From Ananas comosus (Eukaryota > Streptophyta > Magnoliopsida > Poales > Bromeliaceae), in NCBI RefSeq assembly GCF_001540865.1, contig NW_017893356.1, positions 20,073-84,072 of the forward strand: a stretch of 64,000 nucleotides of DNA, written 5' to 3'. This document shows positions 13,109 to 26,222 of the stretch, one piece after another. Made by a program: the position numbers and the translations under genes. Position 1 is the first letter of the stretch. Each line of letters starts with the position of its first letter. A model generated the notes under the pieces. It ran no database searches, had not been told where the DNA came from, and worked only from the letters and a program-made list of their open reading frames with translations.

Positions 13109-15637
13109 TTTCACGACCGGGCCCCAACGGAAGCCTACCCGGCACGTGCACAAATCCGCAGTGTGCACAAGGCACACCCCGGTGCACACAAGGCGTTTAC
13201 CACAAACAATCAATAAATAAAGGAAGGAAACATGATCCTAACATGGTGATCAGAGCATAAGTACTAAATTATAAAACAAGTCAACAATAACTACAAGAAA
13301 TAACCAGTACTACAATAAGAGTAAGTTCATCATAAGATATATAATAGGTCTAAACAAAAGTGTACATCTCATGAATCCAACGTACACTCTGCACAAAATA
13401 ATCTAATACACCTTTCATAACAAAAACAAAAGAAAGATGCCCTAGGTCCACCTACAACTCCCAGGAGGCTCTAGCTAGTCGCAACCCCTTGCTGTGATCC
13501 CCAGCCTCTCCTGCAGTGGAAGACTCAGAAACAAAAACAACAAACACATAGGGGTGAGAACTATTAAACAATAGTTCTCAGTGGATAAGTCGCCGAGAAA
13601 AGTGAATTGCACCACTAAATCAACTGATGCAAAAGTAGAATCAACTAATGATAAAGCATAAATAGAGCCAAGAAGTAAAGTTTCTACTACCACTACGCCT
13701 CTAAATAACTATGTTATTTAACATGTATGAGATCTACACTATCACATGTATAAGTGTACAATTACTAATAGTTATGTTCAAGTGTCATGCACTAGCTAGT
13801 TGTGATGTTCAACATTAAATTTAATTACCATTACCCAATCATCAGGGACTTACACAAGGTATTGTCCCGACTTGTGGCGTGCCTAATGGCCCCGTGGTAG
13901 TCAACATTCTCCTTCTAGGAATGAGTCTCGCCCACGGCAATCCACTTCGATGCCCAATCCCGCACGGGCAAGCATAATATCGCAAAGGCTAGCTCCGGAG
14001 TGCTGGCTTGTAGGGAGTGACCCTCACAAGCTTGCGCGAATGACCACAATGGCCAACAAGCATAATCAAATGCGTTGGAATCTCACTCATCATGTCTAAA
14101 ATATGGAATATCAACTAACGGCCTAGAGGTCGAGTATAATGTCATAATGTCATCTCTAGTTGTTCATTGCTCTACCACTTGTCATTTACATGCAATGTTT
14201 CATGTTTTCCATTAACTATAGCAAGTATAAATTATTGCCATGCGAGTTCAAGTCCAATAGTCCCACTAGTCATATAGTTTCTCATAGGATACCACTACTC
14301 ATCTCTAACATGCTTACATATATTAAATCGGAGGAGTAATACCATTCATATGCCATGATATGCATGTTATTTATCACAAGTCCTCTACTACATAGAGAAT
14401 GCACAATTTCATATGTAACATGGATATTTCATGTGTCCAAAAATTCTATGATGTTATGCATAGCGTGAAAATGCATCTATTAAATCCTACAACAAGATAG
14501 GAGACATAGGGAAAGTTCACCCATTTCGGTGAGGTCAAACTCACCGGATACCCTTCGAAACTTGATCGTTTTTTCGATTGAAATTTCCCACATGACTTTT
14601 GGCACCCTAAGAAAAATTTCCAATGGGTTACAAGATTCTAAAAAGCTTACTACAAAATTCACCAAAAATCAAAGAGAAAATAGGTAAAAATTACCTTTGA
14701 GCAAGCAAAACTTGTCCAACGTCCAAACCAAAGTGAAGGATCTTCAAATCCAACCTAAAAGAGTATTCTACACCTATCAATTGAACTCCAAAAGCTCCAA
14801 ATTAAGAAATTTGAAAATAAACTGTCGTTTCCTCAAAACTAGGTTTTTCTACTAAAGTTCTTGCAAAACTCATAATTGGAGACAGTAAGAAGATCACTAA
14901 CCTCAAATAAGCTCCAAACTAAGTTTCAAGATGCTAGGGTTGAAGTTTAATCCACAAGAAAACTCTTCTTTTCAATCCTGAGCTCCCCTCCAAGGCCTAC
15001 TGGCAAGCTTCTATGAAGAAGTTGAAGAAAAAATAATCAAATCCAAGGAATGGAGTTGGGAGGAAGAAATCCAAGAGAGGGAGTTAGGGGCTTACCTCCT
15101 CCTCTCTCTAAGCTCAGCACAAAGTGAGCAAATGAGAGGGATGAAGGGATACACTACATGTAGTAACAATCCCCCTCCGGCCCCTCAAAAACTCAGAAAT
15201 TGCATTCTGCACGAAAATAGCCTCTGTAGCATTGAGTACCAGTACACGAATTGGAGTACCGGTACTCGGCAATTTCGGTACTAGGGGTCCAGTTCTGCAG
15301 AACCCGAATGTTGGAAATTCTGGTTTCTATTATGTTTCGGTACCCGCCCGATACAGTACCGGTACTCAGTTCAGTATCGATACTCACAACCTGGTTCCGC
15401 AAAATCTCAGAGCTGCCAAATTCTGCGCTCTACTGAGTTTTGATACCTCAAGCCAGTACAGGTACTCAACACCAAAACTGTAATTTGCAGATTTTGATGT
15501 CAAAAACCTGTTCTCGCGCTCATTTAGCTCCGAAAACAGGTTGACACACTCCAGACAACCATAAAAAATTTCAGAATAGCTTAAAATGCTATTCTTACAC
15601 TAGAACCTTACAATTTGCTAAAGTTCAGTGTGCTACA
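13109..15637 (-). mobile_element. Solo LTR, family B, 2529 bp, inside a copia gene
   Basis: Minus-strand start TGTAGCACACTGAAC (15637 downward), end CCGGTCGTGAAA at 13109, so the final CA has decayed to AA. Flanks are ATAGG (13104-13108) and ATAAG (15638-15642), a 5-bp duplication with one change. The copia reading resumes on either side, which independently proves the insertion. It carries an AGTACCGGTACT-type array (15235-15470) and CTCCGGAG at 13993-14000. It is longer than the 7450 copy, mainly through small insertions. Confidence 0.92.
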
Positions 15638-16097
15638 ATAAGCGCAGCGGTAGGTGCACAGTTTGCCATATTAAATCTTTCTAGAACTCTTTCGATATAG
15701 GCTTTCTGAGATAGATCCAAAATTCTTTGAGATTTATTTCTGTGAATCTTTATGTCAATGACATAATATGCTCCACCCATATCCTTCATCTCAAAGTTCT
15801 TAGAAAGAAAATGTTTGGTTCCTTTAAGCAAACTTAAATCACTACTTGCAAGCAGAATGTCATTCACATACAGGAATAAGAAAATATACTTACTCCCACT
15901 AACCTTAAGGTATATGCACTGGTCCACAATGTGTTCTACAAAACAGAATATAGTAATTACATTATAGAACTTGATATACCCCTAGCAGGAAGCTTATTTA
16001 AGTCCGTATATAGACTTCTTTAGTTTGCAAACAAGGTGATTGTTTTCATCTGTGCTAAAACCTTCAGGCTGTTGCATATAGACTACTTCTCTATATC
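15638..16097 (-). pseudogene. Ty1/copia pol remnant, RT core
   Basis: Minus strand: QQPEGF, KLKKSIYGLK, then FLYVNDILLASSD, the copia catalytic region normally written YVDD, here with N in place of the first catalytic Asp. It continues with KDMGGAYYVIDIKIHR and AYIERVLERFNM. There is a stop right after the SIYGLK motif and the rest is cut off upstream by the LTR that begins at 16098. The reading continues at 13108 after the inserted solo LTR. The lost aspartate and the stops make it inactive. Confidence 0.87.
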
Positions 16098-19000
16098 TGT
16101 AGTACACTGAATGTCACGCCCCGGAGCCGATACCAATTTGGGCCGGCCCGAGCACGTCGAACAGACGCCGAACGGACAGAGTTTCCCCTATCCGCCCAAG
16201 GCTCATCACGTGTACAATTTCAAGAGAATTGAAATGCACTAGCGGAAACATGCACAAACGGCTTACACGAAGGTAAGCAATAGCCATTAGTGAAAGAAAG
16301 GAAAACTAAACATTCAACTAGTACTATGATTCATTTTGATCACATACGTTGTATCTATCCAACTTGTACATCCAAAATCTTTACATTCTTTCATCATTTC
16401 TTTTACATCACATTTACCTCAAAATGAACATTACATTCTTTTCTTTACTTTGCTTAACACATCAACATCTTAGATCATCAAATACAAAGATGATAAAAGG
16501 GGTAAACTACTAACAAAATGTAACCCAACTCCGGTGGCCTCTGACTACGGTGCGATACCTTTACCGCGGTCGCTCGCCGGCTCGCTCGGTCCCGGCTCTG
16601 CGGAATAGTGGGGTGAGAACTACAACAAAGTTCCCAGTGGGTTCGGCCCCAACATCACCGACTTTCCCACTAGGACTAACTCAGGCATAATAGAAAGGAT
16701 AAGCAGGATATAGTAACCAATCTATAACATGATGCTAATATGCCTGAACAAAAGCAAGGAATATGCTCAACATTAATAGATGTAGATTATGCATGTTCTT
16801 TAGTTCTTTTCACTTTACTCTTTGTTCTTTATTCTTTGTTCTTTGCTCTTTATTCTTTATTCTTTATTCTTTATTCTCAAGGCTAACCCGGGGGTTTCGC
16901 CACATTAACTTGCCTCACGTTAAGTCCATCATCGCAGGTACTCACCAGCTAGGACCGTCCTTACGGGTCTACTCCAACCCGGATGCATAACTCCGGAGCG
17001 CATCGCCCGAGGGGGAGCGACCGCCCTCGAGCACGGAACTCATAGCAAGTATGATCATATCCTTAACTCAAAGGATTATAGTTCAATCTTGACTATACAC
17101 TAACTCTAGTGTTCTTTACATCACTTTATGTTGCAACTCATGCAATCACATTCTTTACATTTTCATTACTCTTGCTAACTCTAGCAATCATTGTTCTTTG
17201 CATTTCTTTTACTTTAACTTTACACGTTGTCACCTTCTTTATGCTTTACATCACTTTAGTTCTTTACATCACACTAACTCTAGTGTCATTTCACTTAACT
17301 TTATCAAATGCCACTCGATCTATGTCATTGTGCCACTCTGTTCTTTTACTCACTGTGGGTACTCACATCTTCTCTCATGCATACATCTAGGGTTTTGACA
17401 TTATTAGGTTCTCAACCATCTCATTATGCAAGTTGTGCTCACAATCATGCAATCATCACATTTCATCATTACTTTACCCTAAAATGCATGCAACAATATA
17501 TAGAACATATGCTCAAGAATGACACATTAGGCATAGAGAGAATTTCAATGAGTTTGAAAAGCACCACCCACCTTGTAGGTCTCTTTAGGTGCTCCGATGA
17601 CTTTCTTAGGATTTTTAGATGCCTCGTTCTTTACCTGCGGCAAAACGAACCCTTATTAGGCCATTTTGCCCATAACTTTTCATACACTTTTCGAAATGCT
17701 ATTCCGAGCGCACCAACGCGTCGGAAATACCCCCAATTAGGTTTTTAGAGGGTCAATTGCACTTAGAAACCTTCATGAGCAAAAGCCCCAATTTGGGTGC
17801 CCTAGCTCCAATGTATATCAAAACCTAGGGTTTGATCTCATTGGGAAGCAAAAGTAGCTTCATTATACTCTAAATAGCCCATTAGAATCATTCTTAGGCT
17901 TTCCAAAACCCTAGTTTGGATTTCACCATTAGAGGTGGGTTGAAGCTCACCTTGAGCTCAACCATGGATTTGATCTCTAAAGAAGCAAAAGAAAGCTTCA
18001 AAACTCTTCAAATATCCCATTAAAACCCATTTCTAGGTTATTCAAAACTCATTCTAGGGTTTTTCTACAATATAGATCAAAGCTCACCTTGTAAGCTTTC
18101 CTTTTCTTCAAGCTAGAGATGAAGGAGAAGGAGTTTCTTCACTTCTTCTTCTTCTTCTCCACTTTCTTCCTCTTCTTTCCTTCTTTTCTTTCCTTCTTCT
18201 TCTTCTCTTTTGTCTTCTAGAGAGAGAGAGGGAGAGAAGAGAGTGTGAGAGGGTGAGGAAATGAGAGAGGAAGGCTCCCTCAGCCCCAACATAACCCTTG
18301 GGTTGCAAAATTGCTAATAAACCCCTCAACTTCCACTTTATTACACTGCCCGAGCTGGGCAGTTTTCGCAGACAGAGACCGGTCTCCCCGAGCAGGGACC
18401 GGTTCCCGAACGTTGTCCCAGCGCAGCCAGAGCTGCTGCGCGCAGAGCAACCGGTCTCTCCTTATGGGACCGGTCTCTGGGGGACCGGTCTCTCAGGCAG
18501 AGACCGGTTCCCGAGAGCTATCCTTCNTTGGTCACCGAAAACTGTACCGAACTGTAATCTTTATCAGATAGATTTCGGATTTTATTTCTCAACTTTCGGG
18601 TGTCAGAAAAATATGAAACTTTAAATCTAGCCTCACAAAAATATTTCTGACTTATCCTCCAATTTTCATAATTTTCTGAGACTCTGTATTTTTTGCTAAT
18701 TTATCTGTCTCGTTTTCAACAGAAAATTATAAATCTTCTGTTTTCATTCCGATTTCAGCACAAGTCATTATAGACTTATACATTGCTTCTCAAAAACCAA
18801 ATAAAAATAGTATCTCACACTATTTTTATTTACTTCTATTTTTATACCAAAATCTGGTATATTACACTGAACTTTAGCAAATTGCAAGGTTCTGGTATTA
18901 GATGAGTAACTGGAGTTACTCTGGATGTTTTGTGAGCTTATCAGCATTTAACTTAAAGGTTTTAAGCAATAGGATAAGCTATTGACACTAAAACCTAGAA

Positions 19001-21289
19001 AATTTCAGGTTTGAGTGCTGAGTACCGGTACTGCATCGCGCGGGTACCGGTACCCTATATAAAAATTCAGTTGCGCAGAGCTCTCGGGTTTTAGCTGTTT
19101 TGAGGCCAAGTATCGGTACCCCAACCCGAGTACCGGTGCCAGTGCAGCAAATTGAGTTGGTAAGGAGGGTTTTTGGTAATTTCACAGTGATGGTTATCCA
19201 TTTAAACCCCAGCTCGACCTCAGCTGGTTTCCCTTGTGCTGGAGTTTGTAGGGAAACAGGGTAAGTCCCTCTCTTTCTCTCTCTAAGATTTCTTTCATTT
19301 GTTGAGAAGATTTTGACGGAATTAATTTTCTTTCTTTCTCCTCTTTATGTTGGCTGGTCTTTTGGACTTTGGAGGAGCTATAGAAATAGAGAAAGCAATG
19401 TTCTGGAGTGGTGACCTCCGATCTTAACTCAAGAGAGAGCTCGTCTTGGAGTTGAGAAAGGTTAGCTTCTTAATAGCTACTTTATTTGGTTTTTGGTTGA
19501 TGGCTAGATAACTTATGTTAGCTCACTGCTGAGCTATATAGAACTAATTTAGTGATGTTAAACCCTCTTTTAGGATGGTTTTAAGTTGCCCAACCTGAGG
19601 AGGAGAGTGTGGAGTAGAGACTTGCTCTATGTAAGGTATATTTCTACCTATGTGTTATGATTTCATGAAGTCTTCATAGAAGGCTTAGTAAAATCTTCTA
19701 ATTGATTTAGAACTATTGTTAGGGTTTTTGGAGGCTTAAGAGCTCCCTGTATAAGCTGCGGAAAGGAGTCGTCGAGTCCCCGGTTGGTTTGACCTTACCG
19801 AAATGGGTGAATATTTCCTATGTCTTCTTTGCTATTATTAAGTTGAAATTCTTGCATATTCATGTGAATATATGTTTGATTGGGTGTGTGCATGCATATA
19901 TAAAACATGCTTATCATATATGATAAAGTGGAACCTCTAAGCAGTAGAGAAAAAGGGGCTATGATAATTGCTTAATTAGCATGCATTACATGAGTTTAGT
20001 AAAACTTGTGTAGACAAGTTAGATATATATTGCATCATTTCATAGGAAATTGATGTAGAGCTATGAATGTGACACTTAGTATAGACTAACAATTAAGTGG
20101 AGAATGATTATGACACTTAATTCTTGAGTTAGATTATGTAATTCCATATTGTAGACATGATGACAAGACTTCTGTGCATATCGCATATAACAAGTTATAT
20201 CTTTATATTGTGAAATGAGTTGTTTAGAGATCATGTGTAGAATACCTTACTTGAGGTTTCGTATACTTGTGTAGACAAGTTGTTCATGGCATTCACATGA
20301 TTGAGTTAGCATGAACTTCATGTTATTGCATATGGCTTAGTTAAATAACTAGAATTAGACATTATAATATAGACTCCGACCTAGGGGTCGTGAGATGACA
20401 TACTTGTATAGTCAGATAGAAGTAATTGCACATCAATTGTATATTCCATGTAGTGGAGGTTTATGTAGAAATATATGACATATGCCATGAGTTTGTATGA
20501 ACACCATAGTGAATCATTGACTATGAATGTAGTAAACCACATTCCTTAAGTTATAGGGAGTAGTGAATGGACTATATATGAGTTTGCGGTTGTAGCATGT
20601 TAGAATCATCAATATGATACAACCATATACTTGTTTAAGTCATACTATCTATTGATAGAAATATGTCATCAAGTAGTTGATAGTAGAACATGACTTTATT
20701 GTTAATTGCCGACCTTGTGTCGAAATTGAAATTCCATGTTAGAGACATGATGAACTTATGAACGCTATGCTATGGATTACGCTTGCTTGCCAATGTGCTC
20801 ATTCGTACATGCTTGTGGGGTCGCTCACCACAAGCCGGCACTCTGGAGTTGGCCTTGCGACATCAGATCGCCCGTGCGTGACTGGACGCCGAAGTGGATT
20901 GCCGTGGATAGTGTTGACTTCCACGGGGCCATTAGGCACGGCACGAGCCGGGACTTTACCACGTGTAAGTCCCTTGTTAATTGGGTTAATGTAATTAAAT
21001 GTAACCTTAGGGGATATAGTAGTAAAGATACTTTATGTCATTAGTTGAGATATACCTAGTAGTGAATATACTGGAAGGTTGACATTTCTATTAGTCATTA
21101 GTTGTGATGACAGTATTTATATGTTTATACTCCTGTTAGTGTAGGAAACAACTATACGATATCATTACCTAGTTAAACTATAATGATGACGTGCTGCATG
21201 AATCATGACATATAGGTTAATGATGGACAATTTGTAACTAGCATGATATATCAATTTGTATATTGAATGAGTAGTATATAAGACATGTT
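16098..21289 (+). mobile_element. Family-B LTR, 3'-truncated, split by a solo LTR
   Basis: Starts TGTAGTACACTGAA at 16098, breaks at 16111, and resumes at 18867 after the nested family-A LTR. The remaining stretch keeps the AGTACCGGTACT palindromes (19020-19140), CT-rich tract, family-B core (20780-20970) and a CTCTGGAG variant of the central palindrome (20841-20848). The last roughly 600 bp, including the GCGTGACA end, are missing: the sequence passes directly into the duplicated segment at 21290. It lies in the copia gene at 12088-16097 and truncates it. Confidence 0.8.
16112..18866 (-). mobile_element. Solo LTR, family A, TSD CTGAA, with an assembly N
   Basis: Minus-strand start TGTAATATACCAG (18866 downward), end CCGGGGCGTGACA at 16112. 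CTGAA flanks both sides (16107-16111 and 18867-18871). It sits 14 bp inside the 5' end of the family-B LTR starting at 16098. The GGGACCGGTCCC-type array is at 18365-18515, with a single N at 18527 where part of the array is probably missing. CTCCGGAG is at 16991-16998. Confidence 0.93.
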
Positions 21290-21631
21290 AGAGTGGTTCA
21301 GTGGTCTAGATTTTAGTTGACGTCTATACTAACTATTAGTTGGTTTAAAAAAGTAAACAAACACATATTTATGGTGGAATAGAAGAGATCCTAATCTCCA
21401 AATCATCTTATAAAAGCCATTGTCATTTTATCCCTTGTTTAGTAAGCAAACTAGGCAATACTGTTTGGGACGAGATCTAAATAGAATTCAATTGAGTTCA
21501 AATGGCGAGAGTTCAATTGTTTGGAAATACTGACAGTATTATTGACAACCAACTTGATTGTGGAGATAACAGCAAATGCATTCTAATCATCGGACCTAAA
21601 ATTATCAGAATTGAACAGGTCTTATTCGTAC
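21290..21631. repeat. Duplicated segment X, copy 1 (filled-site allele)
   Basis: Nearly identical to 28182-28522, with only scattered single-base differences visible. No coding content. Here it is followed at once by a family-B LTR, whereas copy 2 runs straight into segment Y. It is therefore the left flank of an LTR insertion whose empty counterpart is also in this window. Confidence 0.85.
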
Positions 21632-24487
21632 TGTAATACACTGAATTGTGGCAAATTGCGAAGTGAGTATTAGAATAGTAATTGGAACTCTTCTACAACT
21701 TTTGAAGGATTGTTAAGAGGTTTCCACAAGTTACTGGGACAAACAGAGAGCTGGAAATGGAAAAGTGCATTGCAAATGTACTTTTCCAATGTAGTATTTG
21801 AATCGGGTTGATTATGAAGTTTGAGAAGTGGAATGGGTTATGGGAACTGACCCACATCTTTTAAAGAGTGGTAGAAAGGTTTTTGACAAGTTAAAAGAGT
21901 GATCGAATCGCCGAAAGATCGAAAGTGCATTGGAAATTCGAATTGCAGAAATTTGCATAGTGTACCGGTACAACCATTATTGTGTACCGGTACACAGCAC
22001 AGCAGTAGCTGCGGGCTGAGACTATTTTGGTCATTTCACTTCCCTAACTGATTCTTATCAGCTTAGCTCGACCCCTGAGCTTGTTCTTATCATGTTGGGG
22101 CTGAGAACAGGGGTGAGCTTCTTCCTCTCTTTCTCTCTCTAGGGTTTCTCTCTCTCTCCACATAGAAATCAAAGGTTTAAGCTTGGTTTCTTCTCTTTGC
22201 TGCTACTAGCTGATTGGGAGTGCCTTGGAGCTCTTATTGAAGGTGGAAAAGAGGTCTCGGAGGAGGCGTTTCGCGGCCTTAACTCGGTTGGAAGCTGGGT
22301 TGAGGTTGGAAGAGGTAAGCCATTCAATTTCTCTCAAGTTTTGAGTTAGGGAAAATGAAGTTGATGTTGTTTTGGTTCTTTGGTTACCAGCTGAATTGGG
22401 GAAGATTTCAGCAGCTAGAAAGGGACTATTTGGCTGTGATTTCGCTACTTTAATCCTGGGGGAAACGGGATTGAGGCTTTAAGAAGGTAATTAGCTCACT
22501 AATTACCTTATGTTGATACTATTTTAAGTTTATTAATGAAATAAGGATGCTGATTTTGGGTTTATGCTGACAGCAAACATGTATGTCATCTTTGAGCTGA
22601 ATAATATGCTTTGGTGAACTGGTTCTGAGTATGTTTCAACCTGAGAAAAGTACAATTCCAAGTTAAGAATCTATGCAAGTTAAATTTCAGCCTATACTAC
22701 ATAGTTAAACAAGTGTAGTGATGCTGTTTTTGGTAATAGTTCGCAGCAAGGTTACGACAAATCGTCGGGTTGTTTTCGGTTGACATTTGGGAGTTTTCGA
22801 AGGTTAATTTGGAGTACTAACCTGAACCGAAACAAAGGCTTAAGATATAGCCTTGTACAAGGTGAGAATTTTGCCGAAATTGGATATTTTGTTACTAGTT
22901 TCAATGCAATGTTATTTGTTAATTCGCAGCAGGATTGAGACCTAATTGAGATGAATTTCAGGACACATGTGGGCTGATTTGAGTTGAGTATTGGAGACCT
23001 TTGCTTGAAGTGAAGAGTAGACTTAACTTCCCTTTTAAATCCAAAAAGCTTGAATACTTGGATCGCTTATCAGTGTGAACTCGACAACAGTCGTTGACTA
23101 TTGGTGGGTTTGGCCACCCCGAAATGGGTGAATTCTCTCTAAGTCTCTTCAACTTTATTAAGGAGAACCATTGCATGTTTATGAACAGTTTGCTATATTT
23201 GAATGGATGAGACTTGTATAACCTGTATAGTATATCGGGTAAAGGAAAACCTCTATATAGTAGAGGCGAGCTATGAAATTGCTTTGCAGATGGGGATTAC
23301 GGGCTTAGTAGCAGGTGTTACATGTTATTAATATACTTGTGTAGGCAAGTTAGAGAAAACATTACTGACTAGCGCATTGAAATTAAGTTATGAAAAGGGA
23401 TATTCGATCCGGTTGGATAATCATGTGGATGAGGTAGCGTGACATGATATCTCGAGTTAAATTATGCAATACTGAGTTATAGACATGATAATAGAGTTAG
23501 TCATATATTCTGTATAATAAGAGTACTTATATCTTTATGTGAAAAATCATGCGAGGAATATCACCAATGCTGTTTTGCATACTTGTATTACGTTTCATGT
23601 AAAGGGAACTAGTATGAACTTCCTGCTTGGACATAACCTTAGAAACATACATGTATTACGTTTCATGTAAAGTGATATAACATGATTGTTATACTATTGA
23701 AGATGTTCTAGTAAATAAGTAGAATTGAACTTAATGACATACTTGGGTAATCAAGTAAGGATCACTGTATGTTACCTATATGCTCCAAATAGTGAGGGAA
23801 TATGTTGAACTATAGGATATGTGCCATGAGTCATTGGACATAATCTTAGAAACCACTTTCCTTATGTATAGGGAGTAGTGAGAAAACTCTATATGAGTAA
23901 ATGTGGGTATGGTCATTATGATGTAAGTATATACGTGCTATGGATTACAGCTTGCATGCCATTACGCTCTTTCGCACACGCTTGTGGGGGTCGCGGCCCC
24001 GATGCCTAGCACTCCGGAGTAGCTTAGCGACAGATTGCTCGCTTATGTACGAAGTGAGCGCCGAAGTGGATTGCCGTGGGGAGTGTATACTACCACGGGG
24101 CCATTAGGCACAGCGCGGCTATGACTTCACCTTGTGTAAGTCTATTGTGAATTGAGTTATGATGAGTTATTTTAACCTTAGATGGACATAGTAGTAAGGT
24201 TACTTTATGTCATTGGTCGAGTAACTTAGAGATGAATAAGGTAACAGGTTAACATCTAGATCTATTAGTAGTGTAATGACAGTATGTTACACTCTGGATA
24301 GTGTAAGATGTAACTACAGGATATCATCAGTTAATTCTGTAGTAATGAAATATTTGCTTACAGTCTAGCATTTGGCTAGTTAAATTGTCAATTAACATGA
24401 ATGATAGAAATTATCATAATGAACTAGTATTCATAACTTGTTGACATTTAGATATATATATATATATATATACACATTTTGAGCAAN

Positions 24488-25587
24488 ATTGAGCTAAAAA
24501 GCCTCTTCGGTGCCACTCTTCAACCGAAGACCGAGCATGGCCTGAGACAAGTATCGTCAGGTTATCGAGCAAAGCTGGCCCAGTCGATAAGACCTTGATT
24601 ACCGCGACTGCCTAAAACTCAAACTGCGTGCCTAAAGCTGTTTTAGGTTTTTATGTACAAAATATACATAAATGCACACACAAAGGAAGATAAGCTTCTT
24701 CCAACCTAAAACAGCGCTTAGGCACCAGCTAGTTCTGCTTTGCTTTAGCGTCGAAACAACAGAGGCAGCACGACTAACGTGACCACGTTAGGCAAGCGTT
24801 TAGACTGCCTGCCTAGACGCCTCTAGCGCGCAACTAGCTCCTCTCCAGCCATCACCGTTTTGCCATAAAAGCGCTTTCAGCGCTATAAAATACATAGCAA
24901 AGCGCTCCCTAGCGTGCACCTCCCCGCAAGTACGCAAAATCAGCATGACACTCCCTGAGCCTAACTTTAAGGCTACAAACTCCCCGAAAGAGCGAAACAA
25001 CGTGGAACATATATCAACGAGAAATCCCAAAACAAAGTGGATTGGGATTGGATCGGAACGGGATCGGGGGATCGGCGGAGGGGGTGTAAGGGGACGAGGA
25101 GGACGCGCGCGGGGCCGGTGGACTCGTCGCGGCGGCCGACGGCCTCGAGAGGAGAGGTAGAAAGAGGTAGAGAAAGAGAGAGGGTGAGAGGAGAGCCCAA
25201 CACACTTCCGGGCCCGACGCGGAAGACGTCTGGGAGGGGGCCCTGGCGTATCACGAGGCCGTTGGAAGGGGCGGCTGGCGGCGGCAGCGGCCCGCGGCGG
25301 CGACGACGAGGACACCGGACGACGTTGGGTCCGGCTCGGACCGGCTCCCCCCAACGTCGACGACGGTCGCGCGGCGGTGGCGGACCTTTGGGAGGGCGGC
25401 TGCTATTCACTTTAAGTGAAACTTGGAAATCGCGTAGAATTTCCGTTTTAACTCGTTTTCGCCCGAAACTTGACGAGTGCTTTTGTAATTAAATTACACA
25501 CAAAAACATCGTCAACTGAGAGTTTAGCTACACTGCAAAAATCTCAGTCCTTACAATACTATATTTTAATATTAGTATAATATATAT
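24488..25587. other. GC-rich, CpG-rich patch with a hairpin; no confident gene
   Basis: 24950-25420 is strongly GC- and CpG-rich compared with its surroundings. Open frames exist on both strands, but they are proline/arginine-rich products of composition with no domain I recognise. It could be the 5' end of a monocot gene or a gene fragment carried by a DNA transposon; neither is demonstrated. A near-perfect inverted repeat lies at 24629-24725. The AT-rich tail (25495-25587) leads into a copia LTR. Confidence 0.4.
24629..24725. repeat. Inverted repeat with ~22-bp arms
   Basis: Left arm GTGCCTAAAGCTGTTTTAGG (24629-24648, with GTT after it) pairs with the arm at 24703-24725, whose reverse complement is GTGCCTAAGCGCTGTTTTAG followed by GTT. 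The loop is about 50 bp. It could be the end of a small transposon or a foldable transcript. No mature small RNA is implied by sequence alone. Confidence 0.6.
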
Positions 25588-26222
25588 TGTAGTGTGCTAA
25601 TGACGGAATCCATACTATCAAGATACTTATCACACTACAACAAATGTGATGTATCTAAATTATCCACAACCAAGATATGCAAGATTAGAGTAAATGAAGT
25701 TGAAAGAGAAAAATCTAAGCACAACCACAATAACAAGTTCATCCAAATCGGGCTATATTCACGGGTACAGAGAGATCAAATCCACTATCAAACGAGAAGA
25801 TGAGATTATCATTCTATTACAATGAGCTTACAACCTTCCAATGAAAATCCCTTCTTACTACATATTCTTTGAAGCACTTTCGGATTTCGCAAATCTCGCT
25901 ACAAAATGCCTCTTAGAATTCCTCCAATACACATTGGAAGCTTTTGAATCAAGCAAGAAGAACAAGAGAGTTACTTCTCCAACCCTCTCTACACATCTCT
26001 TCTCTTTTTTAAGAAAAAGGGAACCCTAGAGAGCAAAAATGAGAACTCTCTCTATCAAAATCCAAAGAGAATCACTCTCTTAACATCACTTGGCCCAATA
26101 GACCAAAATTGGTCAACTAAAGCCCAAACCAATTACTAACTAGCCCATTACATGAGTTGTTAAACCAAACCCAAAATAAACCAACTAGGCTAATAAGTGA
26201 ATTTGATATCACTAGCCCAACA
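25588..26222 (-). mobile_element. Copia-type 3' LTR (left end uncertain)
   Basis: On the minus strand it starts TGTTGGGCTAGTGATATC at 26222, immediately after a GGTGGAGAT polypurine-type tract (26223-26232), which fits a Ty1/copia 3' LTR next to the RNase H remnant. Its other end, at TGTAGTGTGC near 25588, is my best guess only. Short ORFs within it have no known domain. Confidence 0.6.

Noticed and set aside
24800..25410. Overlapping proline/arginine-rich ORFs on the minus strand
   Set aside because: Open frames on both strands in a GC-rich patch, no domain, no splice logic; compositional.
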